Source of the DNA: Planctomycetaceae bacterium TMED10
Lineage (GTDB): Bacteria; Planctomycetota; Planctomycetia; Pirellulales; UBA7805
Reading direction: 5' to 3'
NCBI GenBank assembly: GCA_002168195.1
Contig: NHBP01000043.1
Span: 16,789 to 24,315, forward strand
Length of the DNA stretch: 7,527 bases
Below are positions 1 to 5,684 of the stretch, piece by piece (the stretch's first letter is position 1; every line of letters begins with the position of its first letter). The translations under genes and the position numbers were made by a program. Under the pieces are notes generated by a model. The model saw nothing but the letters and a program-made list of their open reading frames with translations, made no database searches and had not been told where the DNA came from.

Positions 1-53
1 AGCTCAAATGAAAGTCCAAAGCGGCCGTCCGCATATACTTCACCTATCTTCAT
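1..53 (-). CDS. metF: Start of a probable methylenetetrahydrofolate reductase (partial, runs off the left edge)
   Basis: Only the first 17 codons lie in the window, reading MKIGEVYADGRFGLSFE followed by CT, the first two bases of a Leu codon. The ATG at 53-51 has a good Shine-Dalgarno, GGAG, 8 bases upstream, and an in-frame TAG lies further upstream, so this start is well supported. The segment GLSFE(L) matches the opening beta-strand of MetF proteins, which classically read [V/L]SFE[F/L]FPPKT. In that family the strand begins the TIM barrel that binds FAD, and the Glu is the conserved catalytic acid. MetF reduces 5,10-methylenetetrahydrofolate to 5-methyltetrahydrofolate for methionine synthesis in the cytoplasm. 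The gene follows the GlmU-like gene on the same strand after a 104-base gap. The identification rests on one short motif, so the existence of a gene is more certain than its name. Confidence 0.55.
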   Translation of the reverse strand, partial: MKIGEVYADGRFGLSFE

Positions 54-117
54 TCTGTCATCTCCATTGATCTACTGATCATCCCGCACATCTCATGGGA
101 GGGTGCTACCAATCTAT

Positions 118-137
118 CTATGCCGTGCTATGCCGTG
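118..137. repeat. Perfect 10-bp tandem duplication between the GlmU-like and metF-like genes
   Basis: The unit CTATGCCGTG occurs twice head to tail with no mismatch. It lies in the 104-base spacer between the stop of the GlmU-like gene and the start of the metF-like gene. No terminator-like hairpin with a T-tract is visible in this spacer, so the two minus-strand genes may share a transcript. The duplication is most simply a replication-slippage product. A role as paired binding sites one helical turn apart cannot be excluded. Confidence 0.8.
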
Positions 138-157
138 CCAGCGACGTGTGGCCCAGA

Positions 158-1402
158 TTACAGGACGAGAGGCTCCTGCGGTAACTCACCTGCAAAATGC
201 TCTCTGTCTGATTGAGTGATCTTGTAGAGTTCGTTCAAAAGGTGTCGATCTGTTTCGTTTTGCGTTATCCCGCGGCGAGCGTAAGTTCGTGCTTGAATGG
301 TTGATGCCACCTTGGGCGAGACAGACGTCATTTTACCAAATTGTTTCGCGTAGTTTACGAAAGAGGGCACATTTTCAGTAATTGTCCCGTAAAGCATGGC
401 GCACGCTCCGACCATTTTCCCGGTAAAGATGTTTGTTCCAATCGCGGTCTTGCTGTAGTCCCCGATGAGACATCCAAGAAACTGCATGCCTGTCGCAATG
501 CGTTGCCCGCCGTGTTCCAGATTTATTTCGCCGTAGGTGTTTTTGAGATTGCTATTGGTAGTGCCGGCTCCGAGATTCACCCAACTCCCTAAGTAGCTGT
601 GTCCTAAAAATCCAAAATGTGCCTTATTGGAAAAGGCTGAAATAATGGAACAGCTAATTTCACCTCCAAGTTTACAATTGTTTTCAGCCGCGGTATGGGT
701 CCCGATCACGGCTTGGGGCAGCACGCTGGAGTCGGCTCCCACGATCAAAGGCCCCTGCAGATGCGCGTGCGGACCGACTTGAGCGCCGCGTTCAAGTACG
801 ATAATCCCTTCGGAAGTATCAATCGTTGCGCTCGAATCAACCGTGGCCCCCGGTCCAAGGAAAAGTCCGGTTATTGGTTGTTCGTACTTGTCACATTGTA
901 TCCGGTGGGAAAGATTAGCCGCTAAAAACTCCAGGTGGTACTGGATGATGTGATGGGGGTGTTCAAAAACAGGAAACGAACATTCACGCCTGGGGATTTT
1001 TTTCGATTCAATGATTTCGATAAGTGACTCCGCGGAGAAGTCCCACTGTTTGAGTGCGGCTGCCGGCACCAGTGCCGCCAAGAGTGTGTCTTCTTGAAAG
1101 ACAACTCCCGGTTCTGGATTGGCGACCCATTCCTGCAAAGAATCTAAGGTCGCGATCGCAGGGACAAGTCGCCCGTTGACAAGCAAGTGAAAATCAGCTG
1201 TTTCACCCGTTAAAGTTGCGCTATTTACCGTTTCAACAACACCGCGCAGATACGGTCGCGGCGCGTGGGCGATCGGTAAACCCAAGGACTGAATCATGTC
1301 ACCCAACCGGTATCCACCACAAGGAATCATAGAGACCGGGCGGGCCAAGGATGCTGGGGAAAGGCCTGCAGTCTTTTTATCTTCAAAGAGTATTACGCCC
1401 AT
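158..1402 (-). CDS. GlmU-like putative sugar nucleotidyltransferase/acyltransferase with left-handed beta-helix
   Basis: This 414-residue protein fits the alternative GlmU-like family, annotated as 'UDP-N-acetylglucosamine diphosphorylase / glucosamine-1-phosphate N-acetyltransferase-related'. The N-terminus (1-40) reads ILFEDKK...SLARPVSMIPCGGYRLGDMI, where this family has its ARP/TRP-V signature. The classical pyrophosphorylase motif LAAGxGTRM is absent. From about residue 179 to 345 there are repeated hexapeptides typical of a left-handed parallel beta-helix, for example GPGATV, SSATID, ERGAQVGPHAHL and GADSSVLPQAVIG. A strongly conserved-looking block follows at 262-290, with HFGFLGHSYLG and then WVNLGAGTTNSNLKNTYG. 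This resembles the acetyl-CoA-binding part of GlmU. A role in making a UDP-amino-sugar or other activated sugar for the envelope is inferred. The ATG at 1402 keeps the required N-terminal strand, although its Shine-Dalgarno is weak. The beta-helix fold is more certain than the substrate. Confidence 0.8.
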   Translation of the reverse strand: MGVILFEDKKTAGLSPASLARPVSMIPCGGYRLGDMIQSLGLPIAHAPRPYLRGVVETVNSATLTGETADFHLLVNGRLVPAIATLDSLQEWVANPEPGVVFQEDTLLAALVPAAALKQWDFSAESLIEIIESKKIPRRECSFPVFEHPHHIIQYHLEFLAANLSHRIQCDKYEQPITGLFLGPGATVDSSATIDTSEGIIVLERGAQVGPHAHLQGPLIVGADSSVLPQAVIGTHTAAENNCKLGGEISCSIISAFSNKAHFGFLGHSYLGSWVNLGAGTTNSNLKNTYGEINLEHGGQRIATGMQFLGCLIGDYSKTAIGTNIFTGKMVGACAMLYGTITENVPSFVNYAKQFGKMTSVSPKVASTIQARTYARRGITQNETDRHLLNELYKITQSDREHFAGELPQEPLVL

Positions 1403-1516
1403 CGTTTTGATTGACTTCAGGATTGTCTACTGGAGTGGTCAAAGTTGGCCCATATGCGATTTTTCCAACTTAGGGTGATCATAGTTTCCGGTCAACTCGC
1501 ATTCTCTCCCGCTCGC

Positions 1517-1545
1517 TGTACAGCCTATTTTTTTGCTGGTAGAAT
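1517..1545 (+). promoter_or_regulatory. Candidate sigma-70-type promoter for tRNA-Leu
   Basis: TGTACA at 1517-1522 matches the -35 consensus TTGACA at 4 of 6 positions. TAGAAT at 1540-1545 matches the -10 consensus TATAAT at 5 of 6. The spacer is exactly 17 bases. Transcription would start near 1552 and give a 5' leader of about 70 bases before the mature tRNA at 1622. The -35 box is poor, so this is only a candidate. No better plus-strand pair was found in the 219-base spacer between the GlmU-like gene and the tRNA. Confidence 0.35.
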
Positions 1546-1621
1546 TCTGCTTCGCCCTAGAAGGGTTTGCTTGTCTAAGCACTCCTCCAGGGGAATGGTT
1601 GTGCGTTTTGGTAGCACACGT

Positions 1622-1705
1622 GCCGGAGTGGCGGAATTGGCAGACGCGCTGGATTCAAAATCCAGTGTCCGCAAGGACGTGTGGGTTCGAGTCCCACCTC
1701 CGGTA
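1622..1705 (+). tRNA. tRNA-Leu (anticodon CAA)
   Basis: The 84-base sequence folds as a class II (long variable arm) tRNA. The acceptor stem GCCGGAG (1622-1628) pairs with CTCCGGT (1698-1704), with G-U as the first pair, and the discriminator is A1705. The anticodon stem CTGGA/TCCAG (1649-1653 and 1661-1665) encloses TTCAAAA, giving anticodon CAA at 1656-1658, which reads the UUG codon. The variable arm is GTCC-GCAA-GGAC. The T-arm is GTGGG-TTCGAGT-CCCAC (1681-1697). The long variable arm and A discriminator agree with leucine identity. The 3' CCA is not encoded (the next bases are CTT), so it must be added by the CCA-adding enzyme. Only about 50 bases separate it from the next plus-strand gene, and no terminator hairpin is visible between them. 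Confidence 0.97.
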
Positions 1706-1755
1706 CTTCAAGCTTTGACTCGGTTCTCTGGTTTATTGGGTTAGAAAATAAACAA

Positions 1756-3006
1756 ATGAGCAGTTCGGAGATGGTCGTCATTGTAGGCGGCGGGGTTTCC
1801 GGTCTTTCCTGCGCACATCGGCTGCATCAGGCCGGAGTCCCGTTCACGCTTTTAGAAGCTTCCGATGTTCCCGGAGGTCGAGTGCAGACCGATCAGCATG
1901 AAGGCTTTCTGCTTGATCGCGGATTCCAAGTGCTGCTGACCGCCTATCCCGAGGCAGGTCGAATTTTAAATTACAAGCAACTTGGCTTACGCAAATTTAC
2001 ATCTGGTGCCTTGATCCGTTCGGGCGGTAAATTCCATCGCTTGGTCGATCCTTGGCGACAACCCCTTCAAGCACTGCCATCTGTTTTTTCGCCGATCGGT
2101 TCTTTTGCTGACAAACTGAAGATTGCCAAGCTAAGGGCCAGCGTGAGCTCAAAATCGTTACCCAGTATTTTTGATGCCGAAGATCGAACGACCTTGGCAG
2201 AGCTCAAAAGGTATAAATTCAGCGATAAGATCATCGATCAATTTTTCAGGCCCTTCTTTGGAGGCGTCTTTCTTGACCCAGAGCTTGTCACATCGAGTCG
2301 GATGTTTAATTTCGTCTTTCAGATGTTCAGCAAGGGAGCGGTTACACTGCCCGCCGGGGGAATCGGTCAAATTGCCCAGCAGCTGGCCGCCCGGTTGCCA
2401 AGCGACCAAATCCGGTTTGGATGCCGCGTGAAGAAGATTGGCGAAAACGAAGTTCAACTAGAAGACGGATCAAAGGTCAGCAGTCGCGTCATTGTGCTTG
2501 CAACAGGTGGCGAGGCAACCGCGCGTCTTCTTGCTCGGCCATTTGGAAGTCATCAACGGCGACAAGTTGTCTGTATGTATTTTAAGGCACCCAAAGCCCC
2601 GTTCAATGAACCGTGTTTAGTTCTTAATGGGGAGGGCAGTGGGCCGGTGAATAACCTCTGTGTACCGAGCTTGGTTTCCCCCCGATATGCGCCACCGGGT
2701 CAGCATTTAATTTCGGCAACGGTCCTGGACGATTTTATAGAAGAGGACTTGGAGCCAAAAGTTATCGAGCAAATGCACGCTTGGTATGGCAGTCAAGTGA
2801 ACGACTGGGAGCCACTACGCACGTACCATATTGCCGAGGCGCTCCCGAATCAGGCGGCAGGTGTGCCACCCGCTTTTACGCAAGGGAAATTAAATTCGAG
2901 CGTTTACCTCTGCGGAGATTTTTGCACGCAGGGATCACTCAATGCTGCCATGTACTCGGGTCGACTTGTCGCTGAGGAAGTGATGGACAAGGTGCAGCAT
3001 CACTGA
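1756..3006 (+). CDS. FAD-dependent oxidoreductase (amine oxidase / phytoene desaturase-like)
   Basis: With the ATG at 1756 the protein has 416 residues. Residues 7-34 form a dinucleotide-binding Rossmann beta-alpha-beta unit: VVIVGGGVSGLSCA gives GxGxxG at 11-16, and E34 would bind the adenosine ribose. The flavoprotein GGR signature follows at 40-42, and LLDRGFQVL at 52-60 occupies the usual substrate/FAD-contact segment of amine-oxidase-like proteins. Near the C-terminus, LCGDF (385-389) and SLNAAMYSGRLVAEEV form the second FAD-binding motif. It should therefore be a soluble or membrane-associated flavoprotein oxidase, desaturase or isomerase. The substrate cannot be told. It is shorter than typical phytoene desaturases of about 490-510 residues. 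The reading frame is open back to a GTG at 1681, but that lies inside the tRNA. ATG 1771 is another option, but its GGAG touches the start codon. The gene converges with the membrane-protein gene 39 bases downstream, and no shared terminator is visible. Confidence 0.85.
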   Translation: MSSSEMVVIVGGGVSGLSCAHRLHQAGVPFTLLEASDVPGGRVQTDQHEGFLLDRGFQVLLTAYPEAGRILNYKQLGLRKFTSGALIRSGGKFHRLVDPWRQPLQALPSVFSPIGSFADKLKIAKLRASVSSKSLPSIFDAEDRTTLAELKRYKFSDKIIDQFFRPFFGGVFLDPELVTSSRMFNFVFQMFSKGAVTLPAGGIGQIAQQLAARLPSDQIRFGCRVKKIGENEVQLEDGSKVSSRVIVLATGGEATARLLARPFGSHQRRQVVCMYFKAPKAPFNEPCLVLNGEGSGPVNNLCVPSLVSPRYAPPGQHLISATVLDDFIEEDLEPKVIEQMHAWYGSQVNDWEPLRTYHIAEALPNQAAGVPPAFTQGKLNSSVYLCGDFCTQGSLNAAMYSGRLVAEEVMDKVQHH

Positions 3007-3045
3007 GTGCAAACCGAGCTAGCAGCGATTTCCGTTGAAGTCACT

Positions 3046-4206
3046 TCATGTGAGATGCCCGAACAGGGCGTTGCGAACTTCCGGTTTGCGAATCTTCCAA
3101 ATCACGTTATCGATGCAGTAATGGTGGATGTTGATCCCTGAAACGACGCAAGCCGCAATCATCACACGCAGTGCGCTTGAAGTACCGCTGGGATCGCCGA
3201 TCTCTTTAAACGCAAACCATCCAAATCCGATGAGCAGTGTGTAGTAGATGGTCATGTGGATTGTGCGTTGTGTGCGTTTTGTGCGATGGTGTGTCTCGGC
3301 CTGGGTTGCGTGATGCGTGTCGGTGAAATGATTGAGTTCCACGCGTAGCGGAAAAGAGAGATATTGCAGTGCGTGAAAGATCTGAATTGCAGCAATTGCA
3401 AAGAGGTCGGCACCCAGGAAGTCAGCCATAAAGTACCACGAATAAGTGGCAACCCAAGGAATCCAACTCCGCTTGGGAACGTTCTGGCCGGTCCGCTCCG
3501 CCAGTCGATTAAATCCAATCAGGCCAGCGGCAATGGTGCCCAGCAAGACAACTCTCCAAAAAGGCAGAAGAACCGTATTGCTCAAAGAGACAAACATGGA
3601 GGATATTTCTGCCCCGAAAAAAAAGGATGTTTGCAGAAACTCTTCACGACTGAACAAACGGATCACATGAAAGATCATCAGGGCATAAAAACCGCTCCGA
3701 ATAAGATGTCGTTCGATCGTTTCCATACGGAAGCCCCCAATAAACAGATAAGAGGCCGTCATGCCCCAGGACTGGCCGGTGTAATGCCAGGCCAGTTGAA
3801 TCGACATCAACGCAAACAGGGCTAATTTAATGCCCGTTATCCATGTGCTTTGAGCCAACTGCTCGGTTCCAGCCAGATAGGCATAACCAGTGATATAAGC
3901 AAGTAAAAGAAAGAAGCCGATAGGAAGCCCAATGGCGACAAAGGGATGCTCACGGATTGTTTTCGGTTCTGCATACAGAATGCGATAAGAAGCCATAAAA
4001 TGCGGCCAGTTGATCAGAAGGTTCAAATAAAAAATGATCAGCAAGCCGATTTCAAGTTGGAGTAGCTGCATTCCGGGATTAAGGATTTTCGCCACAATCA
4101 GGGCGACGACCAGGACAATCGAAAGACCACCTCCGAAAAGACCATCGACAAACGGAGTAATCATTGCCCGGCCGGCAGCGGATGTGGGCGGGTTTACTGA
4201 AGCCAT
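3046..4206 (-). CDS. Histidine-rich multi-pass membrane protein of unknown function
   Basis: From the ATG at 4206 the protein has 386 residues and about eight hydrophobic segments, near 25-45, 50-68, 88-112, 122-142, 170-185, 211-232, 248-288 and 318-334, with a last one at 345-360. I do not recognise the family with confidence. Histidines recur at or near membrane ends: NWPHF (H69), AWHYTGQSWG (H141), FHALQYLSFP (H278) and NIHHYCIDNVIWKIRKPEVR (H361, H362). A hydrophilic loop at 293-317 adds HF, two HH pairs and basic residues. This pattern suggests a metal- or heme-binding membrane enzyme, but that is inference. The start at 4206 has GAGG 9 bases upstream. An in-frame TTG at 4260 would add 18 residues without improving the fit. 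It is transcribed toward the FAD oxidoreductase and is not in an operon with it. Confidence 0.75.
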   Translation of the reverse strand: MASVNPPTSAAGRAMITPFVDGLFGGGLSIVLVVALIVAKILNPGMQLLQLEIGLLIIFYLNLLINWPHFMASYRILYAEPKTIREHPFVAIGLPIGFFLLLAYITGYAYLAGTEQLAQSTWITGIKLALFALMSIQLAWHYTGQSWGMTASYLFIGGFRMETIERHLIRSGFYALMIFHVIRLFSREEFLQTSFFFGAEISSMFVSLSNTVLLPFWRVVLLGTIAAGLIGFNRLAERTGQNVPKRSWIPWVATYSWYFMADFLGADLFAIAAIQIFHALQYLSFPLRVELNHFTDTHHATQAETHHRTKRTQRTIHMTIYYTLLIGFGWFAFKEIGDPSGTSSALRVMIAACVVSGINIHHYCIDNVIWKIRKPEVRNALFGHLT

Positions 4207-4260
4207 AATGTTTTGCCTCAACGTGCCCCTCGACGATCCGTAGGCCGAGGATGCCAACAA

Positions 4261-4280
4261 CAGTGCATGTCAGTGCATGT
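4261..4280. repeat. Perfect 10-bp tandem duplication upstream of the membrane-protein gene
   Basis: CAGTGCATGT occurs twice in direct succession with no mismatch. It lies 55 bases upstream of the preferred ATG of the membrane-protein gene, in its likely promoter or leader region. On the coding (minus) strand it reads ACATGCACTG twice. No convincing -35/-10 pair for the minus-strand gene could be assigned nearby. The repeat may be a slippage product or a pair of regulator sites one helical turn apart. Confidence 0.85.
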
Positions 4281-4316
4281 TCTGAATTAACCGAATTTAA
4301 AATGCATCCGCACGGT

Positions 4317-4332
4317 GATGGGTAGATGGGTA
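4317..4332. repeat. Perfect 8-bp tandem duplication
   Basis: GATGGGTA is present twice in direct succession, 36 bases from the 10-bp duplication at 4261-4280 and in the same intergenic stretch. Its function is unknown and slippage is the simplest origin. Confidence 0.8.
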
Positions 4333-4401
4333 GCGAGGTATGCAAAGATCCGAGTTGAATGAAGGTTTTTTATAAAGGAGTCGTACAGGATTGGACAGGG
4401 C

Positions 4402-4436
4402 AAAAAAAAGCACTGCCAGCCGAAGCTGACAGTGCT
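4402..4436 (-). terminator. Strong intrinsic terminator with UUCG tetraloop
   Basis: On the minus strand the RNA would form a 12-bp stem from 4436-4425 pairing with 4420-4409, with a single internal G-U wobble. It is closed by a C(UUCG)G tetraloop, one of the most stable known. A run of 7-8 U (4409-4402) follows at once. It begins 43 bases after the stop codon of the PEP-CTERM gene. It should end that transcript and insulate the downstream membrane-protein gene, which therefore needs its own promoter. On the plus strand the T-tract is missing and the wobble becomes a C-A mismatch, so it is directional. Confidence 0.93.
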
Positions 4437-4478
4437 ATACGTTACTTTTAAAGAGCTAAAATCGCCCTTGAGCATCGA

Positions 4479-5360
4479 CTAGCGACGACGTCGCAGCATG
4501 CCAAGTGCGAAGAGCCCACCTAGACCCAAAAGAGCGAGGGTCGAAGGTTCGGGCACTGCCCCACCACCGCCACCACCGCCACCGCCGGAACCGACAGTGA
4601 TTTGCAGGGCTTGCAATGGATCGTAGGCACTACGAACAGCACCATTCCAACCTTGCTGTCCCCATTGGCCCGGTGCCTGGTAGACGTAATCGACATAAGT
4701 CGTCGCGCCATCGGCTGCACCAGCATCAACGGTGAAGGTCAGAGTTTCGACGAGACCACCATTCGTGGTAGCCAAGTATGTCGAGGCATCATCAAGGATC
4801 AAGCCAGATGTCCCGAAGAAACTATTCGAGGAACCACCAGCACCACTAGTGCCGTTAAAGGCGTGGTAGGAATAATGGTTGCTTGAACCGGAGTAAGTCA
4901 TTTGCAGGGCACCAGGAGCCGAAGATTCGGTCGGGTTGCTGCCACTTGCGGACTGATAATCTTGGTAGACCTGGTAAGTGTCCTGGTTTACCGATACTCC
5001 ACTGAGGACGCTTGCGTCCCAGGAGAAAGAACTTGTAGAACCACTCGCATTGTTGCGACCTTGGTTCGATTGATTGTTCACCCACAGTTGAACCGTGAAT
5101 GATTCGCCAGGGGCGGCTGTGACCTGAGAGTCAACCGGAACTCCAGATTCGTCGAGCCAATAGTACATGACCTGCCCACTATTGTTGTAGGCGGTGTCGG
5201 TACTCGTTCGGGCTCCAAAATAGGCTCCCCCATCATAATCCGGGTGGGATGTTTCCCATCCGCCACCGTCAAAGACGGTAGCTTGTACATTATCGCTAAC
5301 GGCAACAACGGCCACTAGCGCGATGGCTACACAAGCCATCAAGAGCATTTGTTTCTTCAT
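4479..5360 (-). CDS. PEP-CTERM sorted secreted protein with cohesin-like middle region
   Basis: The 293-residue protein has a Sec signal peptide: MKK, then a hydrophobic core LLMACVAIALVAVVAV, with probable cleavage after VQA at residue 27. The C-terminus is a textbook PEP-CTERM sorting signal, with VPEPST at 269-274, a hydrophobic span of about 275-288 and an RRRR tail at 290-293. Such proteins are processed by an exosortase at the outer envelope; no exosortase gene lies in this window. The region of about 85-130 (PGESFTVQLWVNN, then SFSWDASVLSGVSV) together with ETLTFTVDAG at 205-214 resembles a cohesin-type beta-sandwich, which is common in PEP-CTERM proteins. The protein is rich in Ser, Gly, Asn and Tyr. 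A run of nine Gly (259-267) forms the linker before the sorting signal. The ATG at 5360 has GGAG 8 bases upstream. The gene is monocistronic, ending at the terminator at 4402-4436. The sorting assignment is firm; the biological role is unknown. Confidence 0.92.
   Translation of the reverse strand: MKKQMLLMACVAIALVAVVAVSDNVQATVFDGGGWETSHPDYDGGAYFGARTSTDTAYNNSGQVMYYWLDESGVPVDSQVTAAPGESFTVQLWVNNQSNQGRNNASGSTSSFSWDASVLSGVSVNQDTYQVYQDYQSASGSNPTESSAPGALQMTYSGSSNHYSYHAFNGTSGAGGSSNSFFGTSGLILDDASTYLATTNGGLVETLTFTVDAGAADGATTYVDYVYQAPGQWGQQGWNGAVRSAYDPLQALQITVGSGGGGGGGGGAVPEPSTLALLGLGGLFALGMLRRRR
4560..4586. repeat. In-frame Gly-codon (GGN) run in the PEP-CTERM gene
   Basis: Nine consecutive glycine codons (GGC and GGT on the coding strand) make a near-perfect 3-base repeat of 27 bp. 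It encodes the flexible linker just before the PEP-CTERM signal. Any change by whole repeat units would alter linker length without breaking the frame. Confidence 0.85.
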
Positions 5361-5413
5361 CAGTAGCTCTCCAAAAAAACGTGAAAATAGTAAGAATTAC
5401 GTAACTCTATGGC

Positions 5414-5433
5414 CATGAGGGCTTACCCCCATG
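5414..5433 (-). promoter_or_regulatory. Stem-loop at the predicted 5' end of the PEP-CTERM mRNA
   Basis: On the minus strand CATGGGGG-TAAG-CCCTCATG forms an 8-bp stem with one G-U wobble and a 4-base loop. It begins 6-7 bases downstream of the predicted -10 box, so the transcript would start at or within a base of the stem. It lies about 53 bases before the ATG and leaves the Shine-Dalgarno free. A 5'-terminal stem-loop that protects a highly expressed mRNA from decay is the likely reading, as known for E. coli ompA. It depends on the promoter call being right. Confidence 0.45.
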
Positions 5434-5439
5434 AAACTC

Positions 5440-5467
5440 AGGATAGACACTAAGCGTGGAAAGTCAA
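5440..5467 (-). promoter_or_regulatory. Candidate sigma-70-type promoter of the PEP-CTERM gene
   Basis: On the minus strand the -35 box TTGACT (5467-5462) matches TTGACA at 5 of 6 positions. The -10 box TATCCT (5445-5440) matches TATAAT at 4 of 6, and the spacer is 16 bases. Transcription would begin near 5433, about 73 bases before the ATG at 5360. The position and orientation fit the only gene downstream. Confidence 0.45.
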
Positions 5468-5581
5468 GGAATTTGCACGAAAAATCCAGGATTGCCGATA
5501 TATTGTTCCGAAGCAGAAAAGGGCAATCTGAGTGTCGAATTGATAGGGGGTGGGGCAATAGAATACTTAAGTGCAGAAATG

Positions 5582-5600
5582 TTAATACTTTAGGTATTAA
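5582..5600. repeat. AT-rich 7-bp inverted repeat
   Basis: TTAATAC and GTATTAA form a perfect inverted repeat around a 5-base centre, TTTAG. It lies about 115 bases upstream of the candidate PEP-CTERM promoter and about 85 bases after the lipoprotein stop. It lacks the G+C-rich stem and T-tract of an intrinsic terminator. A dimeric regulator site is possible but unproven. Confidence 0.5.
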
Positions 5601-5684
5601 GGCCGCTGTAATGACTGCGGATTTTGCCCGATGTGCTCTTTTGGCTCTTCTGCCCATAGCGGCCGCTTGAGAGGCATCCGGCAG

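Larger units (their letters stand above)
5361..5684. other. 324-base gene-free region upstream of the PEP-CTERM gene
   Basis: This stretch holds the upstream region of the PEP-CTERM gene and the downstream region of the lipoprotein gene. I see in it a candidate minus-strand promoter (5440-5467), a stem-loop (5414-5433), an AT-rich inverted repeat (5582-5600) and a 10-bp palindrome AGCGGCCGCT at 5658-5667. Open frames on both strands (5431-5670 plus, 5657-5397 minus) lack Shine-Dalgarno sequences and recognisable protein features, so they are not called as genes. No G+C-rich hairpin with a T-tract marks the end of the lipoprotein transcript. Confidence 0.6.

Noticed and set aside
1622..1705. 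tRNA-Leu as an integration (att) site for a mobile element
   Set aside because: No second copy of the tRNA 3' end is visible in the window, and there is no integrase or phage-like gene nearby.
1715..1743. Promoter for the FAD oxidoreductase starting with TTGACT at 1715-1720
   Set aside because: The -35-like box is good, but no acceptable -10 box occurs at a 15-19-base spacing.
1681..1755. N-terminal extension of the FAD oxidoreductase from the GTG at 1681
   Set aside because: The GTG lies within the T-arm of tRNA-Leu, and the extra 25 residues precede the normal family start, which is a few residues before VVIVGGG.
3007..3045. Bidirectional terminator between the convergent genes
   Set aside because: The 39-base spacer contains no stem of useful length and no T-tract on either strand.
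4207..4260. Upstream TTG start for the membrane protein at 4260
   Set aside because: The ATG at 4206 has GAGG at a good distance. The 18 added residues bring no signal or membrane feature, and TTG is a rare start.
5658..5667. AGCGGCCGCT palindrome as a regulatory site or terminator
   Set aside because: It has no loop and no following T-tract, and a single G+C-rich 10-bp palindrome is expected by chance.
5397..5670. Open frames on both strands in the 5361-5684 spacer (for example ATG 5431 plus, ATG 5657 minus)
   Set aside because: Neither has a Shine-Dalgarno. Both run through the promoter, stem-loop and inverted repeat, and the encoded peptides show no domain, signal or compositional sign of a real protein.
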